NCBI RefSeq assembly: GCF_019880225.1
Contig: NZ_CP082284.1
Coordinates: 1,364,001-1,428,000, forward strand
Source: Halobaculum rubrum
GTDB lineage: Archaea > Halobacteriota > Halobacteria > Halobacteriales > Haloferacaceae
Direction: 5' to 3'
Length of the DNA: 64,000 nucleotides
Shown here: positions 8,909 through 17,891 of the stretch, in pieces
Layout of the letters: the number at the start of each line of letters is the position of its first letter
How positions within the stretch are numbered: position 1 is the first letter of the stretch
Translations under genes and position numbers: made by a program
The notes under the pieces: generated by a model
The model's input: the letters and a program-made list of their open reading frames with translations, nothing else
Told to the model about the DNA's origin: nothing
Database searches by the model: none

Positions 8909-9273
8909 CGGACCAGTTTCACCGAGACGTGGGAGTTCAGCAGGACGAACTGCGCGATGCTACCGAGGTTGATCTTCCCCATCGGGCTGGTCTCGCCGCC
9001 CCCGATGGCGATCATGTCGAAGCCCTCGTCCTCGGCGATCGCGACGAGTCGGCTGCCCGCATTGCCTTCGACGTGGCGGACGGCGGCGTCGATGTCCGCG
9101 TCCGCGAGCACCGTTCGAACGCGGTCGTCGACCTCCTCGGGCGAGCGCTCCGAGCGGGGGTTCTCGACGACCGCGACGGTGAGGTCGTCGCCGGCGGCCG
9201 TCGCGCGCTCGACGGTGTCCTCGAGCGCCCGGAGAGAGTCGTCGCTTCCGCCGATGCCCAGCAGTACCTTCAT
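8905..9273 (-). CDS. Universal stress protein (UspA family), short
   Basis: 122 residues beginning MKVLLGIGGSDDSLRALE. The nucleotide-binding C-terminal motif is well kept: MIAIGGGETSPMGKINLGS followed by LLNSHVSVKLV, close to the G-2x-G-9x-G(S/T) ATP-binding pattern. This copy looks more like an ATP-binding Usp than the one at 7823. The frame extends to 9300, but the Met at 9273 starts exactly at the conserved first strand. Its stop overlaps the GNAT gene start by four bases, so it is the first gene of a two-gene operon. Confidence 0.87.
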   Translation of the reverse strand: MKVLLGIGGSDDSLRALEDTVERATAAGDDLTVAVVENPRSERSPEEVDDRVRTVLADADIDAAVRHVEGNAGSRLVAIAEDEGFDMIAIGGGETSPMGKINLGSIAQFVLLNSHVSVKLVR

Positions 9274-9399
9274 GCGCCGACGGTCGGGAGGCCCGGACAA
9301 AAGCGTGCCGCCGACTCGGCCGTCGGGCCGCCGAGTCGTCCGCCGACCGTCGGACGCGCGGGGGACGGGTTTTTCACGGTCGCTCGGTTACGGAGCGCC

Positions 9400-10221
9400 A
9401 TGACCGACGACGCGGGAAGCGAGGCCGGCGACGCCGACGCGACCGCCGCCGGCGGTGCCGACGGTTCCGACGGACGGACCACCGACGGCGGCGAGGGCGC
9501 CGGCGAAGAGGTCGTCGGCGCTCCCCCCGACAACGGGGCGGATCCGGCCGACGACAGCTCGGGCGGCGACCGATCGACGGAGGACGCGTCGGGGTCGGTT
9601 CCCGGACCGGACGTCGGCGCCGACGAGGCCGACGGCGACGCCACCGGGGACGCGGCCGACGACGGTCCCGAGTCGTCGGACTCGGGGGCGCCTCGGGACG
9701 TCCCTGACGACGTGGCGAAGTACGACCGCTTCCAGAAGATGGAGCGCGCGGAGTACGACCGCGTCAACGAGTTCCTTCGCGACCGGACGTACGTGACGGC
9801 GCGGGAGTGGGCGATCGCGCGGCTGTGTGCGGACTTCCGGACGGAGACGGGCGTCGAGATGACGAAGATCGGCGAGAACCTCCCGCAGCTGGTGCCGTTC
9901 ATGACGGACACGTACACCCCGCAGGCGGTGAACCAAGCGCGCGCCTCCTTCGAGGAGAAGGTACGTAAGGCGGGCGCGACGTTCCTCTACGGCGCGATGT
10001 CCGGCTTCTTCACCGCCGAGGACCTGGACGACGTGATGTACGAGTCGACGGAGGTCGCGAAGTTCCTCCTGGAGGTCGAGGGCGCGGACCTGACCGTCGA
10101 GGAGGAGCTGGCCGCGGAGGACAAGATCTCGTCGGTGATGCGCGACGTTCGCGAGGCGAGCGCGGAGGTGCGCGGGGAGGAAGTGAAGTGCCCCGAGTGC
10201 GGGCACGTCCACGAGCCGTAG
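9400..10221 (+). CDS. Haloarchaeal conserved protein (DUF5806-like) with long acidic N-terminus
   Basis: 273 residues. Residues 1-105 are an Asp/Gly/Ala-rich, almost certainly disordered acidic stretch. The folded part begins at VAKYDRFQKMERAEYDRVNEFL and is helical. The last residues contain CPECGHVHEP, half of a zinc-binding site. The arrangement matches a halophile-specific family that I recall as DUF5806. Its function is unknown. It lies 78 bases before hel308 on the same strand. Single cysteine pairs like this one usually need a partner chain to bind zinc, so dimerisation is a reasonable guess. Confidence 0.7.
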   Translation: MTDDAGSEAGDADATAAGGADGSDGRTTDGGEGAGEEVVGAPPDNGADPADDSSGGDRSTEDASGSVPGPDVGADEADGDATGDAADDGPESSDSGAPRDVPDDVAKYDRFQKMERAEYDRVNEFLRDRTYVTAREWAIARLCADFRTETGVEMTKIGENLPQLVPFMTDTYTPQAVNQARASFEEKVRKAGATFLYGAMSGFFTAEDLDDVMYESTEVAKFLLEVEGADLTVEEELAAEDKISSVMRDVREASAEVRGEEVKCPECGHVHEP

Positions 10222-10273
10222 CGTCCCGGCCCCGTCACGGCCCACGCCCCAGACGACTTCTCCGACAAGTTAA

Positions 10274-10298
10274 ACCCGAGAACCCCGCTACCTCGGGT
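10274..10298. promoter_or_regulatory. Inverted repeat and TATA-like element before hel308
   Basis: ACCCGAG and CTCGGGT flank a 11-base centre and end two bases before the hel308 ATG at 10300. A TATA-like GTTAAAC sits at 10269-10275, about 25 bases before the ATG. The transcript is therefore probably leaderless, and the palindrome would lie between TATA and the start codon, a usual place for a repressor site. Confidence 0.5.
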
Positions 10299-10299
10299 A

Positions 10300-12777
10300 A
10301 TGAGACCCTCCGATCTCTCGACCCTGCCCGACGGCGTCCCCGAGGCGCTGGAGGCGGAGGGGATCGAGGAGTTCTATCCGCCCCAGACGGCGGCGGTGGA
10401 GGCCGGCGTCGCCGACGGCGCGAGCGTCGTCGCCTCCGTGCCCACCGCCTCCGGCAAGACGCTCATCGCCGAGTTAGCGATTCTGTCGGCGGTCCAGCGG
10501 GGCGGGAAGGCGCTGTACATCGTCCCGCTGCGGGCCCTCGCCAGCGAGAAGAAAACGGAGTTCGAGCGCTGGGAGGAGTTCGGCGTCGACGTGGGCGTCT
10601 CCACCGGCAACTACCAGTCCGACGGCGAGTGGCTCGCGAGCCGGGACGTCATCGTCGCCACGAGCGAGAAGGTCGACTCCCTCGTACGCAACGGCGCGCC
10701 GTGGGTGAGCGACCTCACCTGCGTCGTCGCCGACGAGGTCCACCTCGTCGACGACGGCGGCCGCGGGCCGACGCTGGAGGTGACGCTCGCGAAGCTCCGG
10801 AAGATCAACCGCGACCTGCAGGTCGTCGCGCTCTCGGCGACGGTCGGCAACGCCGACGAGGTCGCCGACTGGCTCGACGCCGAGTTGGTCGAGTCCGACT
10901 GGCGCCCGATCGACCTGCGGATGGGCGTCCACTACGGCAACGCGATCAATTTCGACGACGGGAGCCAGCGCGAGGTTCCGGTGGGAAAGGGGCAGAAACA
11001 GACGGCCGCGCTCGTCGCCGACGCCCTCGACGAGGAAATCGACGGCCAGCGCGGCTCCTCGCTCGTGTTCGTCAACTCCCGCCGCAACGCCGAGGGCGCG
11101 GCCAAGCGCCTCGCGGACGTGACCGCCGACCGGCTCGACCCCGGCGAGCGAGCGGAGTTAGAGGGGCTGGCGGCCGACATCCGCGACGTGTCCGACACCG
11201 ACACCTCCGACGATCTGGCCGACTGCGTCCGGAAGGGTGCGGCCTTCCACCACGCCGGACTCGCCAGCGAGCACCGAAGCCTGATCGAGGACGCCTTCCG
11301 CGACCGCCTCGTGAAGTGCATCTGTGCGACGCCCACACTCGCCGCGGGGGTGAACACGCCCGCCCGCCGCGTCGTCGTCCGCGACTGGAAGCGCTACGAC
11401 GGCGAGTTCGGCGGCATGAAACCGCTGGACACGCTGGAGGTCCACCAGATGATGGGCCGTGCCGGGCGACCGGGACTCGACCCGTACGGGGAGGCGGTCC
11501 TGCTGGCGAAGGACCGCGACACCATGGACGAGCTGTTCGAGCGCTACATCTGGGCCGAGCCGGAGGACGTTCGCTCGAAACTGGCCGCCGAGCCCGCCCT
11601 CCGCACGCACGTCCTCGCGACCGTCGCCTCCGGGTTCGCGACGACTCGCGAGGGCCTGCTGGAGTTCCTCGATCGCACCCTGTACGCGAGCCAGACGGGC
11701 GACGACGCGCGCCTCGCGGAGGTCACCGACCGCGTGCTGGAGTACCTCGCGGTCAACGACTTCCTCGAGCGCGAGGACGGGACGCTCACCGCGACGGGGA
11801 TCGGGCACACCGTCTCCCGGCTCTACCTCGACCCGATGTCGGCCGCCGAGATCGTCGACGGCCTCCGCGAGGGCGTCGACTCCGGCGGCGCCGACGCGGT
11901 GACAGCGAACCGGCGGAGCCGCCCGGCGGGAGACGGCGAGGTGGCCGACGACACCGCCGAAGTACCCGAGGACGCCGCCGACGCCGGCTTCGTCACCGGG
12001 AACGACCTCGTCGCCGACGGCCCCACGGACGGCACGGACGGCGACGCCGGCGGAGCGGACGGCTCCACGTCGGCCGACAGCGACGATCCCACGATCACTC
12101 CGCTCGGCCTGTACCACCTCGTCGCGCGAACGCCCGACATGTACCAGCTGTACCTGAAGTCGGGCGACCGCGAGACGTACGGGGAGGAGTTCTACGAGCG
12201 CGAGGAGGAGTTCCTCGGGCACGCGCCCTCGGAGTTCGAGGACGTGGCGTGGGAGGACTGGCTAGCGGCGCTCAAGACCGCGCGGCTGTTGGAGGACTGG
12301 GCCAGCGAGTTGGACGAGGACGCCATCACCGAGCGCTACGGCGTCGGCCCGGGCGACATCCGCGGAAAGGTCGACACCGCCGAGTGGCTCCTCGGCGCCG
12401 CAGAGCAACTGGCGAACGAACTCGATCTCGACGTGGTGCTCGACGTCCGCGCGGCGAGAAAGCGCGTGGAGTACGGCGTGAGCGAGGAACTGCTCGATCT
12501 GGCAGGCGTGCGCGGCGTCGGCCGCAAGCGCGCCCGCCGGCTGTTCGAGGCCGGCATCGAGACCCGCGCGGAGCTGCGCGAGGCCGACAAGTCGGTCGTG
12601 CTCGGCGCGCTGCGCGGGCGCGAGAAGACCGCCGAGAACGTCCTGCAGGCCGTCGGCCGACAGGATCCCTCGATGGACGGCGTCGAGAAGGACGCGACCG
12701 CGTCGGCGGCTGCGACCGCCGGAAGCGACGCGGACGACGACGGGAGCGGGCAGGCGACCTTCGGTGATTTCTCGTGA
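10300..12777 (+). CDS. hel308: ATP-dependent DNA helicase Hel308
   Basis: Superfamily 2 Ski2-like 3'-5' helicase that unwinds stalled forks in archaeal replication repair. 825 residues. Q-motif PPQ at 27-29, Walker A PTASGKT at 48-54, DEVH box near 145, SAT (LSATVG) and motif [12 protein letters not shown] near 384. A winged helix, ratchet domain and C-terminal helix-hairpin-helix ([21 protein letters not shown]) follow. Longer than the usual 700-750 residues because of a disordered acidic insert at about 530-605. The stop overlaps the cgi121 GTG start (GTGA), a pairing common in haloarchaea. Confidence 0.96.
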   Translation: MRPSDLSTLPDGVPEALEAEGIEEFYPPQTAAVEAGVADGASVVASVPTASGKTLIAELAILSAVQRGGKALYIVPLRALASEKKTEFERWEEFGVDVGVSTGNYQSDGEWLASRDVIVATSEKVDSLVRNGAPWVSDLTCVVADEVHLVDDGGRGPTLEVTLAKLRKINRDLQVVALSATVGNADEVADWLDAELVESDWRPIDLRMGVHYGNAINFDDGSQREVPVGKGQKQTAALVADALDEEIDGQRGSSLVFVNSRRNAEGAAKRLADVTADRLDPGERAELEGLAADIRDVSDTDTSDDLADCVRKGAAFHHAGLASEHRSLIEDAFRDRLVKCICATPTLAAGVNTPARRVVVRDWKRYDGEFGGMKPLDTLEVHQMMGRAGRPGLDPYGEAVLLAKDRDTMDELFERYIWAEPEDVRSKLAAEPALRTHVLATVASGFATTREGLLEFLDRTLYASQTGDDARLAEVTDRVLEYLAVNDFLEREDGTLTATGIGHTVSRLYLDPMSAAEIVDGLREGVDSGGADAVTANRRSRPAGDGEVADDTAEVPEDAADAGFVTGNDLVADGPTDGTDGDAGGADGSTSADSDDPTITPLGLYHLVARTPDMYQLYLKSGDRETYGEEFYEREEEFLGHAPSEFEDVAWEDWLAALKTARLLEDWASELDEDAITERYGVGPGDIRGKVDTAEWLLGAAEQLANELDLDVVLDVRAARKRVEYGVSEELLDLAGVRGVGRKRARRLFEAGIETRAELREADKSVVLGALRGREKTAENVLQAVGRQDPSMDGVEKDATASAAATAGSDADDDGSGQATFGDFS

Positions 12778-13283
12778 GACTCGTCGAAGGCGAGGCGGGG
12801 ATCGACGACCTCGACGCGTTTCTGGACGAGCTGACCGCGATCGGCGAGGAGACCGGCTGCACCGTCCAGGCGTTCGACGCCCGCTACGTCGTCGACCGTA
12901 CACAGCTGGAACGCGCACTGGAGTTGGCCGACCGCGCCTTCGACCGCGGCGAGAACGTCGCCCGCGACCGCGGCGTCGAGGTCATGCTGTACGCCGCCGG
13001 CAGGCGGCAGATCGACCGCGCGCTCACGCTCGGCGTTGCCGAGGGCGAGTGCGCCGTCGTCGTGCTCGTCGCCGCCGAGGAGGGAGCTGACCGCCCCGGC
13101 GACGAGGCCGCGGCCGCGTCGGCCGTCCGCGATCTGTTGGAACCGGCGGAGACGCTCGGCGACTACGACGAAACGCTCGTTCGGGCGTACTTCGACATCA
13201 GCGACACGGAGTTGGCGGCAACGACGGGATCCCTCGCGGACGTGATCCACGAGCGCGTCGCGCTGCTGGACGTCAGGAAGTAG
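12774..13283 (+). CDS. cgi121: KEOPS complex subunit Cgi121
   Basis: 169 residues. It starts with GTG at 12774, overlapping the hel308 stop by four bases, so translation is coupled. The sequence [20 protein letters not shown]...[22 protein letters not shown] is typical Cgi121/TPRKB. The family recruits tRNA to the KEOPS complex, which makes threonylcarbamoyl-adenosine at position 37 of ANN-decoding tRNAs together with Kae1-Bud32 and Pcc1. The catalytic subunits are not in this window. There is a helical core plus a loop [18 protein letters not shown]. Confidence 0.92.
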   Translation: MRLVEGEAGIDDLDAFLDELTAIGEETGCTVQAFDARYVVDRTQLERALELADRAFDRGENVARDRGVEVMLYAAGRRQIDRALTLGVAEGECAVVVLVAAEEGADRPGDEAAAASAVRDLLEPAETLGDYDETLVRAYFDISDTELAATTGSLADVIHERVALLDVRK

Positions 13284-13318
13284 CGGGCCCCCGTATGAGG
13301 CGACCGACCGGGGGAGGC

Positions 13319-14272
13319 TTACCGAAGGAAGTCGAGGGCCCAGTTGACGGCGTTCACCGCGATCAGCAGCGCCCCCTCGGGTTTCGAGAGCACGCGACGC
13401 GTGCCGAAGAGCACGGCGACGAGCACGACCGTCCCGAGGAGCCACGTCGTCCCCGAGACCGCCGCAGGGCTCACGGGAAGCGGGGCGACGACGGCGGCGA
13501 CGCCGAGGACGCCCAGGAAGTTGAACACGCAGCTCCCGACGAGGTTCCCGGCCGACAGTCCCGCGCGTCCCCGGCGTGCGGCCGCGACGGAGGTGACGAA
13601 CTCCGGGGCCGACGTGCCCAGCGCGACGACCGTCGCGCCGACAACCCAGTCGGAGACCCCCGCCGCGCCGGCGAGGTCGGCCGCCGAACCGACCAGGAGG
13701 TGAGCGGCCCCGACGACGATCCCGAGCCCGACGACGAGCCGGGCGGCGTCCGTCCGCTCGAACGAACTCACTGTGGCCGTGTCCACGGCCCCGCCGACGG
13801 ATCCCGACCGGACGAGCACGGCGAGGTACCCGACGAGGAGACCGAGCAGGAGGACCCCCTCGAGCCGTTCGAGTCGGAGGTCCCACAGCAGTCCGAGGAC
13901 GAGCGCGGTGACGCCGACGAGGACGAGCGAGTCGCGCCACACGAGATCCCGGGAGGTGGGCAGCGCCCGGACGAGCGCCGCGCCGCCGAGAACGAACCCG
14001 AGGTTGACGACGTTCGACCCGACGACGTTCGCGACGGAGATGTCCGGGTTGCCCGCGACCGCCGCGTCGACCGTGACCGCGAACTCGGGCGCGGACGTCC
14101 CGAACGCCACGACCGTGAGCCCGATCACCAGCCCCGAGAGGCCGAGGCGACGGGCCAGCCTCGTGGCCCCGGCGACGAACCAGTTCGCCCCGACCCACAG
14201 GCCGCCGACGGCCGCCGCCACGAACCCGAGGTCGACGGCGATCGCTACCGCCGTCCCCTGGAGAAGCGGCAT
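13319..14272 (-). CDS. Calcium/sodium antiporter-family protein (CaCA, YrbG-like)
   Basis: 317 residues with about ten membrane helices in two inverted repeats. Each repeat carries the family signature: GLTVVAFGTSAPEF with a following NVVGSNVVNLGF, and GATVVALGTSAPEF with NLVGSCVFNFLG. The acidic GTSAPE residues bind the cation. The family exchanges Ca2+ (or other cations) for Na+ across the membrane. It follows the CNNM/CorC-type gene by 30 bases on the same strand, so the pair is probably one operon for divalent cation extrusion. It is convergent with cgi121. Confidence 0.9.
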   Translation of the reverse strand: MPLLQGTAVAIAVDLGFVAAAVGGLWVGANWFVAGATRLARRLGLSGLVIGLTVVAFGTSAPEFAVTVDAAVAGNPDISVANVVGSNVVNLGFVLGGAALVRALPTSRDLVWRDSLVLVGVTALVLGLLWDLRLERLEGVLLLGLLVGYLAVLVRSGSVGGAVDTATVSSFERTDAARLVVGLGIVVGAAHLLVGSAADLAGAAGVSDWVVGATVVALGTSAPEFVTSVAAARRGRAGLSAGNLVGSCVFNFLGVLGVAAVVAPLPVSPAAVSGTTWLLGTVVLVAVLFGTRRVLSKPEGALLIAVNAVNWALDFLR

Positions 14273-14302
14273 GTGCCCGTGCGTCCGCCGCCGGGAGTAA
14301 GA

Positions 14303-15607
14303 CTATTCCGGAGACCCCTCCCCGACCGACGACGGTCCCGTCGACCCGGTCCGTTCAACGAACATCCGTCGGACGCGCTCGCCGTCGATCTGTTCGATCG
14401 TCACGGCGATCCCGTCGAGGTCAACCCGCTCGCCAGAGCGAGGGACGCGCCCGAGCCGGTGGTACACGTAGCCGGCGAGCGTCCCGGCGTCCGCGGGCGC
14501 GTCCGCCGAGAGCGTCGTCCCGAAGACGGCGTCGAGGCGGTCGAGGAACACGTCGCCGCGGACCATCACCCCGTCGGCGACCGCCCGGATGCTCGCCTCG
14601 GTCCCTACGTCGAACAGGTCGCCGACGACCTCCTCCAGCACGTCCTGCGTGGTCACGAGCCCGACGACCCTGTCGGCGTCGTCGACGACCAGCGCCATCC
14701 GGACGCGCGCGTCCTGCATCCGAGTCAGCAGGGTGTCGATCGGCTCGGAGGCCGGAACCGACGGCGTCGCCGTCGCGAGCCGCTCGATCGGCACCGACTC
14801 GTCGAGCGCGAGCGTCCGCTCTAAGTCGCGGAGGTCGACGACCCCGCGGGGCTCGTCGAGCGACCCGTCGTACACCGGAAGGCGGGTCACCCGCTCGTCG
14901 GCCGCCAGCGTCGCCGCGTCGCGGATCGAGGTGCTCGCGTCGACGGCGACGACGTTCTCGCGGGGAACCATCACGTCGCCGGCGGTGATCTCGTGGAGCC
15001 CGAGCACCGACTCCACCATCTCGCGCTCGTCGGCGTCGATCTCGCCGCCGCGCTCGGCCGAGCGGACCAGCGCCGCCAGCTCGTCGCGGGTGACGTACGG
15101 CGCCTCGATCGCCGCCTCGCCGCCGACGGCCGCGCTCAGCCGTCGCGTCACGAGGTCGAACCCCGTTACGACCGGGCCGGCGAGCCGCTGGAAGCGCCGG
15201 ACGGTCGGCGCCGTCCGCAGCGCCCACGACTCCGCGTTCGCCACGCCGTAGGACTTGGGAACGATCTCCCCGAACACCAGCACGACGACCGTGAGGAGGA
15301 CCGTCGACACCGTCACGGCGACGCCGGCGGGGAACGCGGCCACGAGGATCGCCGTCGCAACCGACGACATGGCGATGTTGACGACGTTGTTTCCGACGAG
15401 GATCGTCACGAGCAGCCGATGGGGGTCCGAGCGCAGCGCCTCCAGCACGGCGCCGTTCCCGCCACCCTCGGCGAGCACGCCGACGCGGTAGCGCTCGACG
15501 CTGAATATCGCGATCTCGCTGCTGGAGAAGAACGCCGAACACGCGAGCAACACGAGGATGACGCCCGCCCCGACGACCGGGAGCGAGAGCGGATCGAGAG
15601 CGACCAT
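14303..15607 (-). CDS. CNNM/CorC-type transporter (DUF21-CBS-CorC domain protein)
   Basis: 434 residues. The N-terminal DUF21 membrane domain (about 1-140) includes ACSAFFSSSEIAIFSVERYR and VGNNVVNIAMSSVATA. A CBS pair covers about 205-330 (AGDVMVPRENVVAVDAS and MALVVDDADRVVGLVTTQDV), and a CorC_HlyC domain ends the protein. Characterised archaeal CorB and animal CNNM proteins export Mg2+ and bind Mg-ATP in the CBS module. The frame is open beyond 15607, but MVALDPLSLPVVG starts right at the first helix. It is the first gene of the probable operon with the CaCA antiporter downstream. Confidence 0.9.
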   Translation of the reverse strand: MVALDPLSLPVVGAGVILVLLACSAFFSSSEIAIFSVERYRVGVLAEGGGNGAVLEALRSDPHRLLVTILVGNNVVNIAMSSVATAILVAAFPAGVAVTVSTVLLTVVVLVFGEIVPKSYGVANAESWALRTAPTVRRFQRLAGPVVTGFDLVTRRLSAAVGGEAAIEAPYVTRDELAALVRSAERGGEIDADEREMVESVLGLHEITAGDVMVPRENVVAVDASTSIRDAATLAADERVTRLPVYDGSLDEPRGVVDLRDLERTLALDESVPIERLATATPSVPASEPIDTLLTRMQDARVRMALVVDDADRVVGLVTTQDVLEEVVGDLFDVGTEASIRAVADGVMVRGDVFLDRLDAVFGTTLSADAPADAGTLAGYVYHRLGRVPRSGERVDLDGIAVTIEQIDGERVRRMFVERTGSTGPSSVGEGSPE

Positions 15608-15744
15608 GCGCGGACGTGACGTCGGGAACGTAAATCGGTCGGGGACCCCGTAACAACGGGAGTGTCGGTGGGACCGGCGACAACCAGTGTGGCGAGGACG
15701 GTCGCACCCCACGGAGAGCAAGCGACGGACCGTGGACCGGGTAG

Positions 15745-15765
15745 ACCCCCTTGTTTCGTGTGGAA
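15745..15765 (-). promoter_or_regulatory. ORB-like sequence near tRNA-Gln (Orc1 binding candidate)
   Basis: On the minus strand this reads TTCCA-CA-CGAAAC-AA-GGGGGT. It differs at one of 17 fixed positions from the ORB pattern seen at the origin at 35 kb. It lies in the 210-base gap between the CNNM/CorC-type gene and tRNA-Gln. No AT-rich stretch or second inverted ORB accompanies it, so it is not a complete origin. Confidence 0.55.
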
Positions 15766-15767
15766 AC

Positions 15768-15790
15768 CCCGTTGCTACGGTACGAACGGG
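15768..15790. terminator. Short inverted repeat downstream of tRNA-Gln
   Basis: CCCGTT and AACGGG flank about 11 bases, beginning 28 bases beyond the tRNA 3' end on the tRNA strand. It may be a terminator or processing hairpin; a six-base stem is modest evidence. Confidence 0.35.
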
Positions 15791-15817
15791 TTCGACATGA
15801 AGCGCGCGAAGAGAAGT

Positions 15818-15890
15818 AGTCCATCCTGGATTCGAACCAGGGTCGTTGCCCCCAGAAGGCAACAGGATTGGCCAGCTACCCCAATGGACT
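15818..15890 (-). tRNA. tRNA-Gln (anticodon CUG)
   Basis: 73 bases. The acceptor stem AGTCCAT pairs with ATGGACT over seven pairs. The anticodon stem TTGCC/GGCAA encloses the loop TT-CTG-GG, giving anticodon CUG (glutamine, codon CAG). The T arm is CTGG-TTCGAAT-CCAG. CCA is not encoded, as is common in archaea. Being archaeal, Gln-tRNA is expected to be made through Glu-tRNA and GatDE; neither is in the window. No intron is present. Confidence 0.95.
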
Positions 15891-16060
15891 GAGACGTTGC
15901 CGATCCGCGTTCGTCTTTCGGCATCGACTGTAGGTCGGTGGGAGTTATGAGTGTTGCGAAGTCGAGATCGGCCGACGACGGACGAATACGGCGGTGTTCC
16001 GGTCGGATTCGGGTAGCGACGGTATACTGATGTCCCGTCGCGGTCCACGTATACGGAGAG

Positions 16061-17113
16061 ATGCCCCCGCTCGAACTCGACGGACTCACGAAGTACTACG
16101 GAGACGTCCGCGGCGTCGAGGACCTCTCCTTTGCCGTTGACTCCGGCGAGGTGTTCGGCTTCCTCGGTCCCAACGGCGCGGGAAAGACGACCGCCATCAG
16201 GACGCTCATGGGCTTTCAGTCGCCGAGCGCGGGCACCGCGCGGGTACTCGGCGCCGACATCACCGACGTCCGCGCGCTCCGGCGGGCCCGTGCGAACGTC
16301 GGCTTCCTCCCGAGCGAGCCGTCGTTCGACGACCGCGTCACCGGCCGGCGCATCCTCGAGTATCACGCGGGGCTCCGGGGCGACGTCCGAAGCGACGAAC
16401 TGCTGGATCTGTTCGATCCGCCGCTCGACCGCAATGTCGGCGAGTACTCGCGCGGCAACCGGCAGATGCTCGCGATCGTGATCGCGTTCATGCACGACCC
16501 CGATCTCGTGATCATGGACGAGCCGACGACCGGCTTGGACCCGCTGAAACAGGAGCAGTTCCATCAGTTCGTCCGCGACGAGCGCGACCGCGGGACGACG
16601 TTCTTCTTCTCCTCGCACGTGCTGAGCGAGGTCCGGAAGGTGTGCGATCGCGTGGGGATCATCCGAGACGGCAGGCTGGCGGCCCTGGAGGACGTCGAGG
16701 CGCTGCTCGAACGCAGCGGGAAGACCGTCCGCGTTCACGCTACAAATGCGCTCGCGCCCGAGGACGTCACGCTCGCGGACGCCCACGACGTCGAGGTGAC
16801 CGAGACCGCCGCCGAGGCCGACGACGGCGCCTCGACCGTCTCGTTCACCTACACCGGCGCGTACGAGCCGCTGCTCGAGTGGCTCGGCGGGTTCGATCTG
16901 CTCGATCTCACCATCGAGGAGGCGCCGCTGGAGGCGGTGTTCATGCGGTTTTACGACGAGGGGCAACGCGAGGGCGCGGCGACCCGTCGACCGACCGAGG
17001 CGGGCGCCGACGACCGCGGCGCCGAGCACGCAGCCGACGCCCGCGAGCGCGAGCCCGAACGCGACCGTGACGGCGACCGGGGAGAGCGTCCCACGGAGTC
17101 CACCGATGGTTGA
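16061..17113 (+). CDS. ABC transporter ATP-binding protein (ABC-2 exporter)
   Basis: 350 residues. Walker A is FLGPNGAGKTTAIRTLMGF, Walker B LVIMDEPTTGLD, and the H-loop is FFFSSHVLSEV. The signature motif reads YSRGNRQML instead of LSGGQ, a degenerate form known in this exporter subgroup. A regulatory C-terminal domain (about 215-300) ends with a charged tail rich in Glu, Arg and Asp that may be disordered. The ATPase drives the two permeases encoded downstream; its stop lies eight bases into the first permease gene. The substrate is unknown; such haloarchaeal systems are generally annotated as drug or copper-type exporters without proof. Confidence 0.9.
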   Translation: MPPLELDGLTKYYGDVRGVEDLSFAVDSGEVFGFLGPNGAGKTTAIRTLMGFQSPSAGTARVLGADITDVRALRRARANVGFLPSEPSFDDRVTGRRILEYHAGLRGDVRSDELLDLFDPPLDRNVGEYSRGNRQMLAIVIAFMHDPDLVIMDEPTTGLDPLKQEQFHQFVRDERDRGTTFFFSSHVLSEVRKVCDRVGIIRDGRLAALEDVEALLERSGKTVRVHATNALAPEDVTLADAHDVEVTETAAEADDGASTVSFTYTGAYEPLLEWLGGFDLLDLTIEEAPLEAVFMRFYDEGQREGAATRRPTEAGADDRGAEHAADAREREPERDRDGDRGERPTESTDG

Positions 17114-17891
17114 GGTCGCCCGCTACGAGGGCGAGCGCCGGATCGTGGGCGCCGTGGTCGCCTCGGCGTCGCTGGCGGCCTTCGGCGGAACGATGCTGCT
17201 CGTCGCCCCCGGCCTGCTCGAACAGGTCGACCTGACGGCGTACGCCGAACAGCTGCCGCCGTCGCTCGTCGAGTCGTTCGGCCTGGAGCAGATCGGAACG
17301 CTCGCGGGGTTCATGGCGGCGGAGCTGTACGTGTTCGGCTGGGTGTTCGGGCTGGGAACGTACGTCGCGTACCTGGCGGCCGGGAGCCTCTCGGGCCGGA
17401 TCGACGACGGCACGATCGAACTGGTGCTCGCGGCGCCGATCTCGCGGACACAGTTGCTCGCGGAGACGTACGTCGCGCACCTCCTCCCGGTGGCGCTCGC
17501 GAACGTCGTCGTCGCCGCCGTCGTGTACGGCGGGTCGGTGCTGATCGACGACCCGCTCCGGATCGCTGACGTGGTCGCCGTCCACGCGCTGTCGGTGCCG
17601 TACCTCCTGTGTTGTGTCGCCGTCGGGACGCTGTGTTCGGTGCTCGCGCCGAGCCGACGGATCGCTGAGGCAACCGGAGCAGGTGCGATCGCCGCCACGT
17701 ACGTCGTCAGCGTCGCCGTGACCGGCACCGACCTCGACTGGCTGGCGATGGTCGCACCGGCACACTACTACGACCCGGTCGCGGTGCTCACCGCGAGCGA
17801 GTACGACCTCGCCGGAGCCGGGATACTGCTTGGCGCGGCCGCCGTCCTGCTCGCGGCGGCGACCGTCCGGTTTCGGGAGGTGGACGTGTGA
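17106..17891 (+). CDS. ABC-2 type permease, first subunit
   Basis: 261 residues with about six membrane helices. The first is followed by an extracellular loop (LLEQVDLTAYAEQLPPSLVESFGL) and then the ABC-2 core. The same layout occurs in the next gene (LPPALRALFGLESLGS), so the two are paralogous half-permeases and probably form a heterodimer with the upstream ATPase. The start ATG at 17106 overlaps the ATPase end by eight bases; an ATG at 17067 would add 13 residues and is less likely. The stop overlaps the next gene start (GTGA). Confidence 0.87.
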   Translation: MVEVARYEGERRIVGAVVASASLAAFGGTMLLVAPGLLEQVDLTAYAEQLPPSLVESFGLEQIGTLAGFMAAELYVFGWVFGLGTYVAYLAAGSLSGRIDDGTIELVLAAPISRTQLLAETYVAHLLPVALANVVVAAVVYGGSVLIDDPLRIADVVAVHALSVPYLLCCVAVGTLCSVLAPSRRIAEATGAGAIAATYVVSVAVTGTDLDWLAMVAPAHYYDPVAVLTASEYDLAGAGILLGAAAVLLAAATVRFREVDV

